A stretch of DNA of 64,000 nucleotides from Dokdonella sp. (GCA_019634795.1 JAHCAR010000011.1:58349-122348); one strand, 5' to 3'. Positions 9,423 through 19,853 are shown, counted from the first letter of the stretch. The notes: generated by a model from the letters alone, not told the origin. Program-made: numbers and translations.

Positions 9423-11498
9423 ATGAGGATCACGATGAACATCTTGACAAGTTCCACCCATGCGGTCGCGAAGCGCCTTCTGGCTACCGGCACGTCGATG
9501 CTGGTCCTGTTGCTTGCCGCATCGGTTCCGGCCCTTGCCAACGGCGGCGGTGAAGTGATTCGCAGCGGCAAGGACGTCAGGATGACATTCACGGGTCCGG
9601 CGAGCCCCAATCTCGGCGTGGCCAGCCCGGGCTACCAGATGACGGTGACCAATGCCGATCCGGTCGAGGTCGAGGACAGCGTCCGCATCCATCTCGAGGT
9701 TCTCGGCGATGAAGCACTGGCGCCGCAGGATGTCACCATTGAATTCGAAACGGCGCCGGGCTCCGGCATCTACGAGCCCTTGCCGGTCGCCAGCTGCTGG
9801 ACCGACCTGTGCGCCGACTATGGCGACGTCGAAGGCTTTCCGGTTGCCGCGGACTACGATGTATCGACCGCACTGCGCTTCACCTTCAAGCGGAGCGGGC
9901 AGTTCACCCTCAGGGCGAGCGTGGTCGGCGTCCACACCCTCAATTTCTACGCCAGTGCGAGCCTCGATCAGACCGTGGTCGCGCCGGACGTGTCGATGAC
10001 CTTCGACGGCCCGACCAGCATCGACCGTGGCGTCGAGGCGGCGGGCTTCATGTCGACCGTGGTCAACGACGGCAACGGAGCAGTTCCCGAGTCGATCGCG
10101 TTCCGCTTCGAAATCAGTTCGTCACAGCCAGTCGTGGAAGGCACGGCCAAGATCATGGTCGAAACGGAATCGGAATCCGGATTGTTCTTGGCCGTGCCGC
10201 TTTCCAGCTGCGGCAGCAATCTTTGCGGCAATGCGGGGCCTGACACGGCCCTCGACCTCGCGGCCGGGACCTCGGCGCTGGTCGGCCTGCGTCCGACATT
10301 CGAAGCCGTCGGCAGCTACCAGATCCAGGTCAGGGCGATCGGTGCCGACAGCGGCATCGAATACGCCAGCGCCAGCCGCGTGGTAGAGGTCGCGAGCGCA
10401 CCGGCAACTGTCATCGTCGTCGCCGGCGACGACCAGACCGCACTGGTCGGCCAGCCGATTCCGGTTGCGCCGACCGTTCGCATCATCGATGCCGGCGGTG
10501 CGCCGGTCGAAGGGGCCAGTGTGGTCTTTCGGGTCGGCCTCGGCGGCGGCAGCGTCAGCGAATCGAGCGTGCTCAGCGGCTCCGATGGACTCGCAGCGCC
10601 TACCCGTTGGACCCTCGGCATGACGCCGGGCAGCAACACGCTTTCGATCCAGGTTCCGGGCTCCTTTGCCAGTGGCGTAACGGTCGATGCGACCGCGATG
10701 GAGCCCGCGGAAATTGCCGTGTCGATGGCCACCCAGGTCGCGTTCGTGACCTACGGCGATACCCAGGAGCATGTTGTCGTGGTCAGCAACGCCGGTTCGG
10801 TTGCCGCCAGTCCGGTCGCGGTTTCGGTTCCGGTTCCCGCGGGCTATGCCGCCGAGTCTGCGCATTGGACCTGTCTTGCGGTCGACAACGCCGTATGTCC
10901 GGCCGACGGCGACGGCGGAATCGACGCGGAGCTCGACCTCCCAGTCGGCAGCAGCGCAATCTTCGTATTCTCAGCGACGGTGGCCGAGAACGCCGGCGAT
11001 GCGATCGATTTCCTGGCCCAGGCCACCTATGCGGGCGACGTCACGCCGCAGAACAATGTTTCCGTCTCGACCACACCCGTCGTGCTGTCGCGGTCCGGCT
11101 TCGAGGCCGGCGATCCGGGTGCCGGCCACCTTGCCGGCATCGCCGTGCCCCTGGCCACGCTGGATGCCGGGAACGAACTCATGGTCGATCTCGACAGCGT
11201 GCCGGTCGGACCGGTGCTGACCGTTGCCAAGGGAGCGACCGCAGCCGGCGACCGTTTCACGCTCGCCCTGGTCTTCGCCGGGCAATCGCGAGTCGCCCTG
11301 CTCAGCGTCTCGCGCGCTGGCCAGCCTGCAACCTGGTCGCAGACCCTGCTCGGGCCGTCGGCGATCCAGGCCGGGATCGGCCTGGTCGACGGTGGCGCGC
11401 CGGAGGCCGACCGACTGCTGGTGGTTGGCGAAGGTTTCGAGCTCGAGCCTCCCTTCGATGCCCTGCAGGCGATCCAGGTCACCGGCGTAGCACACTGA
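9423..11498 (+). CDS. Secreted protein with Ig-like/DUF11-like domains and internal GFE motif
   Basis: The product is an exported protein of about 691 residues. The start at 9423 is chosen because a GGAG lies 8 bases upstream and a signal peptide follows (RLLATGTSMLVLLLAASVPALA). The first half has two similar blocks of about 110 residues, each opening with a phrase like MTFTGPASPNLGV or MTFDGPTSIDRGV. Then comes a bacterial Ig-like segment (GDDQTALVGQPIPVAPTV) and a DUF11-like segment ending near VVLSRSGFE. About 125 residues follow the GFE motif and resemble the C-terminus of the RCC1-repeat protein at 33.6-37.5 kb. A cell-surface or extracellular role is inferred; no enzyme motif is visible. 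Confidence 0.8.
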   Translation: MRITMNILTSSTHAVAKRLLATGTSMLVLLLAASVPALANGGGEVIRSGKDVRMTFTGPASPNLGVASPGYQMTVTNADPVEVEDSVRIHLEVLGDEALAPQDVTIEFETAPGSGIYEPLPVASCWTDLCADYGDVEGFPVAADYDVSTALRFTFKRSGQFTLRASVVGVHTLNFYASASLDQTVVAPDVSMTFDGPTSIDRGVEAAGFMSTVVNDGNGAVPESIAFRFEISSSQPVVEGTAKIMVETESESGLFLAVPLSSCGSNLCGNAGPDTALDLAAGTSALVGLRPTFEAVGSYQIQVRAIGADSGIEYASASRVVEVASAPATVIVVAGDDQTALVGQPIPVAPTVRIIDAGGAPVEGASVVFRVGLGGGSVSESSVLSGSDGLAAPTRWTLGMTPGSNTLSIQVPGSFASGVTVDATAMEPAEIAVSMATQVAFVTYGDTQEHVVVVSNAGSVAASPVAVSVPVPAGYAAESAHWTCLAVDNAVCPADGDGGIDAELDLPVGSSAIFVFSATVAENAGDAIDFLAQATYAGDVTPQNNVSVSTTPVVLSRSGFEAGDPGAGHLAGIAVPLATLDAGNELMVDLDSVPVGPVLTVAKGATAAGDRFTLALVFAGQSRVALLSVSRAGQPATWSQTLLGPSAIQAGIGLVDGGAPEADRLLVVGEGFELEPPFDALQAIQVTGVAH

Positions 11499-11629
11499 TG
11501 GCGTGACGCGGATTCGGCGAGCGTCCAATCCGCGTTGCGTTGACTCGGACCCGGCTTGCCCGGGCGCGATCGGCGCAATTGGGCAAGCCGCGGTTCAAGA
11601 CCGGGCCGGCACTCGGGTATCCTGCCGGG

Positions 11630-12646
11630 ATGAACGACACGAACTCCCACGACACTGTCCGCTCCGTGCTCTGGCGCGGCGATCGCCTGCGCATGCTCGA
11701 CCAGCGCAAACTGCCGTTCGCCGAGGACTACATCGACTGCACGACGCCCGAAGAGGTTGCCCAGGCCATCCGCGACCTGGTCGTGCGCGGGGCGCCGGCG
11801 ATCGGCATTGCCGCGGCCTGGGGCGTGGTCCTTGCCGCCCAGCGTGGACGCGCTGCGATCGACGCAGCCTTGCCGCTGCTGCGCGCGGCGCGACCGACCG
11901 CGGTCAACCTGATGTGGGCGCTCGACCGCATGCAACGGGCAGCGGCGATCGACGCCGACGCCCAGGCACTCGAAGCCGAGGCCCAGCGCATCCAGGACGA
12001 GGACCTCGCGGCCAACCGGCACATGGGCGAACTCGGCGCGGGCTTGCTCGGCGAGAACGTCGGTGTGCTGACCCATTGCAATACCGGCTCGCTGGCCACC
12101 GCCGGCTACGGTACCGCGCTCGGCGTGATCCGCGCCGGCGTCAGCAGCGGCGATATCGCGCGCGTGTTCGCCGGCGAAACGCGACCCTGGATGCAGGGTG
12201 CGCGCCTGACCATGTGGGAACTGGCCCGCGACGCCATTCCGGCGACCCTGGTTTCCGACTCCGCGGCCGCCCACCTGATGAAATCGGGGCAGGTGCAGTG
12301 GCTCGTGGTCGGCGCCGACCGGATCGCCGCGAACGGTGACGTCGCCAACAAGATCGGCACCTACCAGCTCGCCATCGTCGCCCGCCATCACGGCGTCAAG
12401 GTGATGGTGGTCGCACCCTCGTCGACCGTCGACATGGCGACGCCGAGCGGCGAGTCGATCGAAATCGAGATGCGCGATCCTGACGAACTGCTGTCCCACG
12501 CCGGGCAGCGCACCGTGGTCGAGGGCGCCACGGCCTGGAATCCGGTCTTCGATGTCACCCCGGCCAGCCTGATCGACGCCATCGTCACCGAACGCGGCGT
12601 CATCGAGCATCCGGACGAGGACTCGATGCGGACGCTGTTCGCTTGA
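11630..12646 (+). CDS. mtnA: S-methyl-5-thioribose-1-phosphate isomerase
   Basis: MtnA converts methylthioribose-1-phosphate to methylthioribulose-1-phosphate in the methionine salvage pathway in the cytosol. The protein has 338 residues, normal for the family. Family signatures are present: [13 protein letters not shown], the catalytic cysteine in [17 protein letters not shown] (about residue 150), the catalytic aspartate in [20 protein letters not shown] (about 228) and the terminal [18 protein letters not shown]. The ATG at 11630 fits the family start; the frame is open further upstream but the extra residues match nothing. No other methionine-salvage gene is adjacent. Confidence 0.93.
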   Translation: MNDTNSHDTVRSVLWRGDRLRMLDQRKLPFAEDYIDCTTPEEVAQAIRDLVVRGAPAIGIAAAWGVVLAAQRGRAAIDAALPLLRAARPTAVNLMWALDRMQRAAAIDADAQALEAEAQRIQDEDLAANRHMGELGAGLLGENVGVLTHCNTGSLATAGYGTALGVIRAGVSSGDIARVFAGETRPWMQGARLTMWELARDAIPATLVSDSAAAHLMKSGQVQWLVVGADRIAANGDVANKIGTYQLAIVARHHGVKVMVVAPSSTVDMATPSGESIEIEMRDPDELLSHAGQRTVVEGATAWNPVFDVTPASLIDAIVTERGVIEHPDEDSMRTLFA

Positions 12647-12707
12647 TCCGAACGCGGCCAGCCGCAGCCTCGCGCCGCCCCGGCTTGCTGCGCTGACGGC
12701 AGCGCGC

Positions 12708-13100
12708 ATGCGCCAGGTCGTCCTGTTCGGCGTCGGCGGCTTCATCGGCTTCCTGGTCGATGCCGGCCTGGTCCAGTTTCTCGTCTCGTCATTCGACGCC
12801 AACCGCTACGCATCGCGCCTGCTCTCGTTTCTCGCTGCCGCGACGGCCACCTGGTTGTTCAATCGTCGGTTCACCTTCGGCGGTGTCAGGCACTACGGCC
12901 GCTTTGGCGAATGGTCGCGCTATGTATTCGCCATGTGCGGGGGATTCGCGATCAATTTTTCGGTCTATTCGTGGCTGGTCTACCAGTACGCGCTGGTTCA
13001 TCGCCTGCCGGCCCTCGGTGTCGCCATCGGTTCGCTGGCGGGATTCGCGGTCAACTTTTCGGCGTCGCGATTCTGGATCTACCGGCATCGCGGCGACTGA
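12708..13100 (+). CDS. GtrA family membrane protein
   Basis: This small polytopic membrane protein of 130 residues has four hydrophobic segments. The N-terminal pattern (VVLFGVGGFIGFLVDAGLV) and the middle FLAAATATWLFNRRFTF are typical of GtrA-like proteins. These act in transfer of lipid-linked sugars during cell-envelope polysaccharide or O-antigen modification. It starts 61 bases after mtnA and may be co-transcribed with it. No partner glucosyltransferase (GtrB type) is next to it, so its exact role here is open. Confidence 0.8.
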   Translation: MRQVVLFGVGGFIGFLVDAGLVQFLVSSFDANRYASRLLSFLAAATATWLFNRRFTFGGVRHYGRFGEWSRYVFAMCGGFAINFSVYSWLVYQYALVHRLPALGVAIGSLAGFAVNFSASRFWIYRHRGD

Positions 13101-13248
13101 GCGGTGGGCCGTTCCGGCAGTGGCGCAGAGCTCCGGACTAGGGTCACCTTCGCATCTCTACGCCCGATCGCCGCGGAAGCTCGGGAGCAGGTGGATTTGG
13201 GCGCCACCCGCCGGCCCGGAAAACGAGCCAGGGCGCGGTGTTTCGTGG

Positions 13249-13254
13249 TAATAT
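13249..13254 (+). promoter_or_regulatory. Candidate -10 element upstream of gyrA
   Basis: TAATAT stands out in a GC-rich gap about 90 bases before the gyrA start. No convincing TTGACA-like box is found 17 bases upstream, so this is only a weak promoter candidate. The gap 13101-13341 holds no other recognisable feature. Confidence 0.3.
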
Positions 13255-13341
13255 TTCGTGTTTTCGCCGCGGCCAAACCGGCGTCAAGAAGCGATCATGG
13301 TAGCGATCGTAAATTCCTGATTTGCATGGAAAAAATACTCA

Positions 13342-15954
13342 ATGGCTGAGTTCGCCAAAGAAGTCATACGCGTCAATATCGAAGACGAGGTCCGGCAGAG
13401 CTATCTCGACTACGCAATGAGCGTCATCGTCGGGCGTGCCTTGCCTGATGTCAGGGACGGACTCAAGCCCGTGCATCGTCGCATCCTGTACGCGATGCAG
13501 GAGTCGAGCACGGTCTGGAACCGGCCCTTCGTCAAGTGCGCGCGCGTGGTCGGCGATGTCATGGGCAAGTACCACCCGCACGGTGACGCGTCGATCTACG
13601 ACGCCCTCGTGCGCATGGCACAGGACTTCTCGATGCGCTACATGCTCATCGACGGCCAGGGCAACTTCGGCTCGGTCGATGGCGACAACGCCGCGGCGAT
13701 GCGCTACACCGAGTGCCGCCTGCACCGGCTCAGTTCCGAACTGCTCGCCGACATCGACAAGGAAACGGTCGATTTCCAGCCCAACTACGACGAGAAGGAA
13801 CTCGAGCCGAGCGTGCTGCCGGCGCGCATCCCGAACCTGCTCGTCAACGGCTCGGCCGGCATCGCCGTCGGCATGGCGACCAACGTCCCGCCGCACAATC
13901 TTTCCGAGGTGCTCGGCGCCTGCATCGCCCTGATCGACGATCCCGATCTTTCCTTCGAGGACCTCATGCGGATCGTGCCGGGGCCGGATTTCCCGACCGC
14001 CGGCATCATCAACGGCTCGGCTGGCATCGTCGAGGCCTACCGCACCGGGCGCGGCCGCATCCTCGTGCGGGCCAAGGCCGAGGTCGAAGTCGAGGCCAAC
14101 GGCCGCGAGACCATCATCGTCAGCGAGCTGCCGTTCCAGGTGAACAAGGCGCGCCTGATCGAGAAGATCGCCGAGCTGGTCAAGGAAAAGAAGATCGAGG
14201 GCATCTCCGAGCTGCGCGACGAGTCCGACAAGGACGGCATGCGCGTGGTCATCGAAGTGCGCAAGGACGCCATGGGTGACGTCCTGCTCAACAACCTCTA
14301 CCAGCAGACCCAGCTGCAGGTGACCTTCGGCATCAACATGGTCGCCCTGGTCGACGGCCAGCCGCGCACCCTCGGCCTGCGCGAAATCCTCGAGGCCTTC
14401 ATCCGCCATCGCCGCGAAGTGGTCACCCGACGCACGATCTTCGATCTGCGCAAGGCGCGCGATCGTGCCCATATCCTCGAAGGCCTGACCGTTGCGTTGG
14501 CCAACATCGACGAGATGATCGAGCTGATCAAGACCTCCGCGTCGAGCGACGAGGCGAAGCAGCGCATGCTCGCGCGACGCTGGGAACCGGGCCTGGTGCG
14601 CTCCCTGCTGTCGGCGTCCGGCGCAGACGTGTCCAAGCCCGAGAAGCTCGATCCGGGTGTCGGCCTCGGCGACGACGGCTACCAGCTCTCCGAAGCGCAG
14701 GCGCAGCAGATCCTCGAAATGCGCCTGAGCCGCCTGACCGGTCTCGAGCAGGAAAAGCTCACCGACGAATACAAGGAACTGCTGAAGACGATCGTCGCGC
14801 TGATCGAAATCCTCGAGGATCCGGCACGCCTGCTCGCGGTCATCCGCGAGGAACTGGTCGCGCTGAAGGAAGAGTTCGGCGACGAACGGCGCACCGTGAT
14901 CCAGGCCAACCTCGACGAGCTCGACATGCTCGATCTGATCGAGCCCGAAGACGTCGTCGTCACGCTTTCGCATACCGGCTATGCCAAGCGCCAGCCGGCC
15001 AGCATTTACCGTGCGCAGAAGCGCGGTGGCAAGGGCCGTTCGGCCTCGGCCCTGAAGGACGAGGATTTCGTCGAGCGCCTGTGGATCGCGAATACCCATG
15101 ACACCCTGCTGACCTTCACCAGCACCGGTCGCGTCTACTGGCTCAAGGTCTACCAGATGCCCGATGCCGGCCCGAATGCGCGCGGCAAGCCGATCGTCAA
15201 CCTGCTGCCGTTGCAGGAGGGCGAGAAGGTCCAGGCGATCCTGCCGGTGCACGAATACTCGGAAGACCTGTTCGTGTTCTTCGCCACGGCCAACGGTACG
15301 GTCAAGAAGACCCCGTTGACCGAGTACGCCTACCAGTTGCAGAAGGGCAAGATCGCGATCGGCCTCGCCGACGACGATGCCCTGGTCGACGTGCAGATGA
15401 CCAACGGCGAAAGCGACATCCTGCTGTTCGCCTCGAACGGCAAGACCGTGCGCTTCGACGAGAACACCGTGCGTTCGACCGGGCGCACCGCCACCGGCGT
15501 GCGCGGCATGCGCCTGGCCAAGGGCGAGAAGGTCGTCAGCCTGATCGTGCGCGACGGCGATGGCGACATTCTCACCGCCACCGAGCGCGGCTACGGCAAG
15601 CGCACCGAACTGGCCGAGTACCCGCGCAAGGGCCGCGGCACCCAGGGCGTGATCGGCATCCAGTGTTCAGAACGCAACGGCGCCCTGGTCGGGGCCGTGC
15701 AGATCACCGAAGAACACGAACTGATGCTGATTTCGAACCAGGGCACCCTCGTGCGCACGCGTGCGGCCGAAGTCGCCAAGGTCGGCCGCAATACCCAGGG
15801 CGTGACCCTGATCCGCCTGCCCGAAGACGAAAACCTGGTCGGCCTGGTCCGTCTCGATGCGATCGACGACGAGGATACCGATGTCGGAGCGGACAGTCCG
15901 GCCAGCAACGGCGACGCGGATTCTGCCGGGGATTCCAGTCCCGCTGCGGAGTAG
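13342..15954 (+). CDS. gyrA: DNA gyrase subunit A
   Basis: GyrA is the DNA breakage-reunion subunit of gyrase, working as A2B2 with GyrB. The protein has 870 residues, in the normal range. The N-terminus ([20 protein letters not shown]) and the catalytic tyrosine in AAAMRYTE, at residue 122 exactly as in E. coli, are clear. A GyrA box (QKRGGKG) lies near residue 560, followed by beta-pinwheel repeats and an acidic C-terminal tail. In the quinolone region the sequence is [11 protein letters not shown]. The residue equivalent to E. coli Ser83 is therefore Ala, while Asp87 is kept. The ATG at 13342 has only a weak GGA upstream. Confidence 0.97.
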   Translation: MAEFAKEVIRVNIEDEVRQSYLDYAMSVIVGRALPDVRDGLKPVHRRILYAMQESSTVWNRPFVKCARVVGDVMGKYHPHGDASIYDALVRMAQDFSMRYMLIDGQGNFGSVDGDNAAAMRYTECRLHRLSSELLADIDKETVDFQPNYDEKELEPSVLPARIPNLLVNGSAGIAVGMATNVPPHNLSEVLGACIALIDDPDLSFEDLMRIVPGPDFPTAGIINGSAGIVEAYRTGRGRILVRAKAEVEVEANGRETIIVSELPFQVNKARLIEKIAELVKEKKIEGISELRDESDKDGMRVVIEVRKDAMGDVLLNNLYQQTQLQVTFGINMVALVDGQPRTLGLREILEAFIRHRREVVTRRTIFDLRKARDRAHILEGLTVALANIDEMIELIKTSASSDEAKQRMLARRWEPGLVRSLLSASGADVSKPEKLDPGVGLGDDGYQLSEAQAQQILEMRLSRLTGLEQEKLTDEYKELLKTIVALIEILEDPARLLAVIREELVALKEEFGDERRTVIQANLDELDMLDLIEPEDVVVTLSHTGYAKRQPASIYRAQKRGGKGRSASALKDEDFVERLWIANTHDTLLTFTSTGRVYWLKVYQMPDAGPNARGKPIVNLLPLQEGEKVQAILPVHEYSEDLFVFFATANGTVKKTPLTEYAYQLQKGKIAIGLADDDALVDVQMTNGESDILLFASNGKTVRFDENTVRSTGRTATGVRGMRLAKGEKVVSLIVRDGDGDILTATERGYGKRTELAEYPRKGRGTQGVIGIQCSERNGALVGAVQITEEHELMLISNQGTLVRTRAAEVAKVGRNTQGVTLIRLPEDENLVGLVRLDAIDDEDTDVGADSPASNGDADSAGDSSPAAE

Positions 15955-16051
15955 TCGTTCGCGCTCGTCCGCAGCAGACCAACGCCGAAGCCGCGGTATC
16001 GAACGCCTCATCGGCCGCCATCAACGGCAGGAAGCGATCGTGGTTCAATGT

Positions 16052-16377
16052 GGAATGCCTCTCCCGCTGGCGGGAGGGGCTGCCGACAGGCTGGTGAGGG
16101 TGGTTGGGCGGAGCGCAATCGGCACGCGCCGTAAACAAGCCCAAAGCGAAGCGCAAGAGCCCCTCATCCCCCTGCGGGACCTGAACTCGCGCCCTCCGTG
16201 GCGCTCGCCCGTTGGGCAGCATCCGCTGCTCAAAACGGCTTTCCTGCCGTTTGGTCTCCCGCAAGCGGGAGAAGGACAGGCGGAAACGGTTTCACGCAAG
16301 CACGGCGCTCGCGGCGAGGTTGGGCTGCGGAATGCCTCTTCCGCTGGCGGCAGAGGCTGCCGGCAGGCTGGTGAGGG
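16052..16377. repeat. Intergenic repeats between gyrA and sufT
   Basis: Two copies of a 49-base element lie in the same orientation at 16052-16100 and 16329-16377. Each starts GGAATGCCTCT, contains a CCGCTGGCGG-type palindrome and ends GGCTGGTGAGGG. Between them lie further small palindromes, such as CTCCCGCAAGCGGGAG near 16257. The two flanking genes are convergent, and the whole 15955-16431 gap contains no plausible gene. Such CCCGC-N-GCGGG / GGTGAGGG elements are common dispersed intergenic repeats in this bacterial order and may also serve as terminators. Confidence 0.65.
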
Positions 16378-16431
16378 GCTTTTGCGAGGACTTCACTGAG
16401 CGACGCATGGCGCCAGCTACGGTGCTGCCGT

Positions 16432-16989
16432 CTAGAACATCCCCGTTTCGAGCTTGGCCGCGTCCGACATCATGCTGTGGTTCCACGGCGGGTCGAACAC
16501 GAGGTCGACATCGGCCTCGCTGACGGTCGGAATCATCTCGAGCTTGCTGCGCACATCCTCGACGAGGATCTCGCCCATGCCGCAGCCCGGTGCAGTCAGG
16601 GTCATGCGCACGTTGACCTTGCGCTGGCCGTCCTCGGTCCTTTCGAGATCGCAGTCGTAGACCAGGCCAAGCTCGACGATGTCGATCGGTATTTCGGGAT
16701 CGAAGCACGTACGCAACTGCGACCAGACCAGCTTCTCGACATCCTCGTCGGCGGCATCGGGCGGCAATTCGAGCGGCGCCGGCGGGGTCTTGCCGATCGC
16801 ATCGGCGTCGCTGCCGGCGATGCGGAACAGGTTGCCGTCGACGAACACCGTGAAGCTGCCGCCGAGCGCCTGGGTGATATATCCGGCCTGGCCGGCAGGC
16901 AAGGTCACGCTCTCGCCCTGCGGAACCATCACGGCCGGGCAGTCGCGCTCGAAGCGGACCGGTTCTGAGGTTGAACTGTAGCCACTCAT
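16432..16989 (-). CDS. sufT: Fe-S cluster assembly protein SufT (MIP18/DUF59 family)
   Basis: This 185-residue protein has two parts. The N-terminal half carries the SufT pattern (CPAVMVPQGESVTLPAG, ITQALGGSFTVFVDGNLFRI). The C-terminal half is a DUF59 domain (CFDPEIPIDIVELGLVYD, then TAPGCGMGEILVEDV, then VFDPPWNHSMM). SufT helps mature Fe-S proteins, probably by carrying or delivering clusters in the cytosol. The cysteines in CFDPEIP and APGCGM are kept. No other suf gene is near. It is convergent with gyrA across the repeat-bearing gap. Confidence 0.87.
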   Translation of the reverse strand: MSGYSSTSEPVRFERDCPAVMVPQGESVTLPAGQAGYITQALGGSFTVFVDGNLFRIAGSDADAIGKTPPAPLELPPDAADEDVEKLVWSQLRTCFDPEIPIDIVELGLVYDCDLERTEDGQRKVNVRMTLTAPGCGMGEILVEDVRSKLEMIPTVSEADVDLVFDPPWNHSMMSDAAKLETGMF

Positions 16990-17083
16990 GTCGAGGCAGT
17001 CTTCGTCGATTTCATCGGCATTGGCCGGCCATTATGAGGCCTTGGCGGTGATTACACTTCATATCGGGGCTCGGTCCGCACGA

Positions 17084-18529
17084 TCAAGCCGAGAGGCCGG
17101 TTTCGCGCAGGCAGCGGCCGAGCAGGCGCAGGGCTGCTTCGATGTCGGCCGGCGGCAAGCCGGCATAGCCGAGCAGCAGCCCGGGCCGTGCCGCCGTGCG
17201 CAGCGAATACGGCGCCACCGTGTACAGGCCCAGTCCACGCTCGCGCGCGTGCGCGGCCAGTCGCTCGCAGTCGGCGTGACTGCCGGACCTGAGCCAGGCG
17301 GTCAGATGCATGCCGGCGTTCGAGTCGACCACTTCGAGTGCCCCGCCGGCGTGCTTGCGCAGGCCGGCCAGCATCGCCGCCCGGCGTGCACGCAGGCTCT
17401 GTGCAGCGCGGCGCAGGTGCCGCTCGAATCCACCGCTGGCCATGAAATGCGCGAGCGCTGCCTGTTCGAGCGTGTTGCTGCCGCGATCCTCCAGCCATTT
17501 GGCCGCGCGGAAAGCCTCGCGCAGCGAGGCCGGCAGGACCATGTAGCCGAGCCGCAGCGCAGGGAACAGCGTTTTTGAATAGCTGCCGATATAGATGACG
17601 CGGCCATCGCGATCGAGCGACTTGAGTGCGGCCAGCGGCCGTCCACCGAAGCGGAACTCGCCGTCATAGTCGTCCTCGATGATCCAGCAGTGCTGCCGCG
17701 CAGCCCATTCGAGCAGTTCCACGCGTCGCGCCAGCGGCAGCAGGGCGCCGGTCGGGAACTGATGCGAGGGCGTCACCACGGCCAGCCGGGCCTGGTTCGG
17801 CAGGGCCGATGGAACCAGTCCTTCCTCATCGACGCGCACGCCGCGCACGCGAGCACCATAGGCGGCGAAAATCTGCCGCGCGCCGCGGTAATGCGGATCT
17901 TCGAGGACCACCGAATCGCCGTCGTCGAGCAGCACGCGCGAAGCCAGCGCAAACGCCTGCTGCGTGCCCGAAATCACCAGCACGTCGTCCGCCGACGCCG
18001 CCACGCCGCGGCGTCGTGCAAGGTAGTCGCAGATCTGTTCACGCAGTGCCGGCAGGCCTTGTGCGTCGGGATAGTCGAACTCGGCACGCTCGACGGCACG
18101 GTTGATTTCACGCCGCCAGGCGCTGGCCAGGGCCGGATTGGTCAGCGGCACGCCGTACTGCAGGTTGTAGCGCAGACCCTTGTGCTCGTGTCCGGGCACG
18201 AATGCACCATCGCTGGCATTGAGGGCACGCCGCGCGTAGTCCGACAGCGGCGCCACCGGAACCGCACCGAGCCGCGGCGGCGTCGGCAGGCGGTTGCCGA
18301 TGTCGGCCACGTAGCTGCCCGAGCCGACGCGGGCATGCAGGAAGCCCTCGGCCTGCAGCTGTTCATAGGCCGCCAGCACCGTGTTGCGCGATATGCCGAG
18401 TTCGTTGGCCAGGTTGCGGCTGGCCGGCACGCGCGAGCCTGGCGCGAGGCGGGCTTCAAGGATCGCCGACTTAAGCGAGCGGATCAGCTGCGCATAGCGC
18501 GGACCCTGCCCATCCAGTTCCATGTACAT
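17084..18529 (-). CDS. MocR/PdxR-type regulator (GntR HTH + aminotransferase domain)
   Basis: The 481-residue protein has an N-terminal GntR winged helix (RYAQLIRSLKSAILEARL, SRNTVLAAYEQLQAEGFL) and a class I aminotransferase-like domain with the PLP lysine in IGSYSKTLFPALRLGY. Proteins of this type are PLP-sensing DNA-binding regulators, usually acting on a divergent gene. The divergent neighbour at 18625 is a PNP-oxidase-fold protein, which fits control linked to vitamin B6. An alternative start is the third codon (ATG, 18523). The operator is probably in the 95-base divergent gap, where ATTGGTCCTATTCAATTG-like sequence occurs. Confidence 0.87.
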   Translation of the reverse strand: MYMELDGQGPRYAQLIRSLKSAILEARLAPGSRVPASRNLANELGISRNTVLAAYEQLQAEGFLHARVGSGSYVADIGNRLPTPPRLGAVPVAPLSDYARRALNASDGAFVPGHEHKGLRYNLQYGVPLTNPALASAWRREINRAVERAEFDYPDAQGLPALREQICDYLARRRGVAASADDVLVISGTQQAFALASRVLLDDGDSVVLEDPHYRGARQIFAAYGARVRGVRVDEEGLVPSALPNQARLAVVTPSHQFPTGALLPLARRVELLEWAARQHCWIIEDDYDGEFRFGGRPLAALKSLDRDGRVIYIGSYSKTLFPALRLGYMVLPASLREAFRAAKWLEDRGSNTLEQAALAHFMASGGFERHLRRAAQSLRARRAAMLAGLRKHAGGALEVVDSNAGMHLTAWLRSGSHADCERLAAHARERGLGLYTVAPYSLRTAARPGLLLGYAGLPPADIEAALRLLGRCLRETGLSA

Positions 18530-18624
18530 GATTGGTCCTATTCAATTGCCGATGGGTGGCACTCGAAGGGGCCAATTTCCACTGCCATGATGCGTTCGTC
18601 AAGTCGCACTTCCGAGGTTCGGTC

Positions 18625-19272
18625 ATGTCCAGCCACCCCCGCCACAAGGTCCGGCGCGTCGCCCAGCGCGGCCACTACGACGCGCCGACCATCCACGCCA
18701 TACTCGATGCGGGTTGGGTGGCGCACGTCTCGTTTGCCGACCCGGGCGGACAACCCTTCGTCATCCCGATGCTGTATGCACGCGAAGGTGAATCGATCTA
18801 TCTGCACGGTTCGATCGCCAGCCGCCTCATGAAGACGGTGGGCGAGGGCATCGCGACGTGCCTGTGCGTGACCCATGTCGATGGCCTGGTGCTGGCGCGC
18901 TCGCATTTCCATCATTCGATGAACTACCGCTCGGTGGTCGCCTTCGGCAAGGCCGAGCCGGTCGTCGACGCGGCGGAGAAGGCCGTCATCTTCGCGCGCT
19001 TCGTCGATGCGCTGATTCCCGGTCGCGCCGCCGAATCGCGCGCAGCCGACAGGAATGAACTCGCCGCGACGGCCCTGCTGCGATTCACCATCGAAGATGC
19101 CAGCGCGAAGATCCGCACGGGCGGGCCGAAGGACGATCCGGCCGACCGGGATCTGGCGGTATGGTCGGGGGTGGTGCCGATCAGCCAGCACTACGCCGAG
19201 CCCATCGCCGCCGAGGATGCCGCGCCCGGCGTCGCGGTTCCGGCCTCCGTCCAGAGGCTGCTCGCCATCTGA
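18625..19272 (+). CDS. Pyridoxamine 5'-phosphate oxidase family protein
   Basis: The product is a 215-residue flavin-binding split-barrel protein of the PNPOx-like class. Visible features are GHYDAPTIHAILDAGWVAHV, the strand PFVIPMLYAREGESIYLHGS and the histidine-rich SHFHHSMNYRSVV. It is divergent from the MocR-type regulator at 17084-18529, which is likely its controller. The ATG at 18625 is chosen because homology-like sequence begins there; the frame is open further upstream across the shared promoter region. The substrate is unknown: proteins of this fold include FMN- or F420-dependent reductases as well as true PNP oxidases. Confidence 0.8.
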   Translation: MSSHPRHKVRRVAQRGHYDAPTIHAILDAGWVAHVSFADPGGQPFVIPMLYAREGESIYLHGSIASRLMKTVGEGIATCLCVTHVDGLVLARSHFHHSMNYRSVVAFGKAEPVVDAAEKAVIFARFVDALIPGRAAESRAADRNELAATALLRFTIEDASAKIRTGGPKDDPADRDLAVWSGVVPISQHYAEPIAAEDAAPGVAVPASVQRLLAI

Positions 19273-19421
19273 TCGGGCAGCGGGTTTCCGCGCAGTGACG
19301 ACGAACCAGCGACTTCTGGCGGTTACGCGAAACGGTGCCGGCCGGTATCATCGCGCACTCATTTGTCCCGGCGTTCCCCTGATGAGTCATCCCCGATACC
19401 GTTCCAGCGCGGCTGCCGTCG

Positions 19422-19853
19422 ATGTCCGTTGACGCCGAAGGCAAGCCGACGCCGAATCTCTTCCTCGGAATCGCCACGGCCCTGATGTGCGCGCTGGCTG
19501 CCGGCGCGGTCTGGTGCGTGTTGCAGCTCTACCTGCGTTTCGACCTGATCGGCGTCGCCTTTGCCGTTGCTGCGTTCATTGCCTGGGTGCTTCGGCGCCA
19601 GGGCTTCGGCCGTCGCCCCAGCGGCGCCCTGATTGCCGCGATCAGCACGATCGTCGCCTGCGTCTATGCCGGCTACCTGCTGGCCGCCGCGCGCGTGGCC
19701 TCGTTCCTCGGCATTCCGATGCGCGAGACCCTGCTGACCATGGGCCGCGACATGGCCACGGCCGTGGCCTGGGCCAATCTCACCGGCTTCCACATCGCCA
19801 CCCTGATCCTCGCCGTTTTCCTCTCGGCCTGGCTGGTCTGGCGCAAGGCCTGA
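19422..19853 (+). CDS. Hypothetical membrane protein
   Basis: A 143-residue protein with about four hydrophobic segments (ATALMCALAAGAVWCVLQLY, IGVAFAVAAFIAWVL, AAISTIVACVYAGYLLAAA and IATLILAVFLSAWLVW). I do not recognise the family. The start at 19422 is the first ATG of the open frame. Codon use matches the surrounding core genes, which supports it being real. The 149-base gap before it holds nothing recognisable. Confidence 0.65.
   Translation: MSVDAEGKPTPNLFLGIATALMCALAAGAVWCVLQLYLRFDLIGVAFAVAAFIAWVLRRQGFGRRPSGALIAAISTIVACVYAGYLLAAARVASFLGIPMRETLLTMGRDMATAVAWANLTGFHIATLILAVFLSAWLVWRKA

Noticed and set aside
13104-13349. 81-codon frame upstream of gyrA
   Set aside because: Basic, low-complexity translation overlapping the gyrA promoter region and start; no support.
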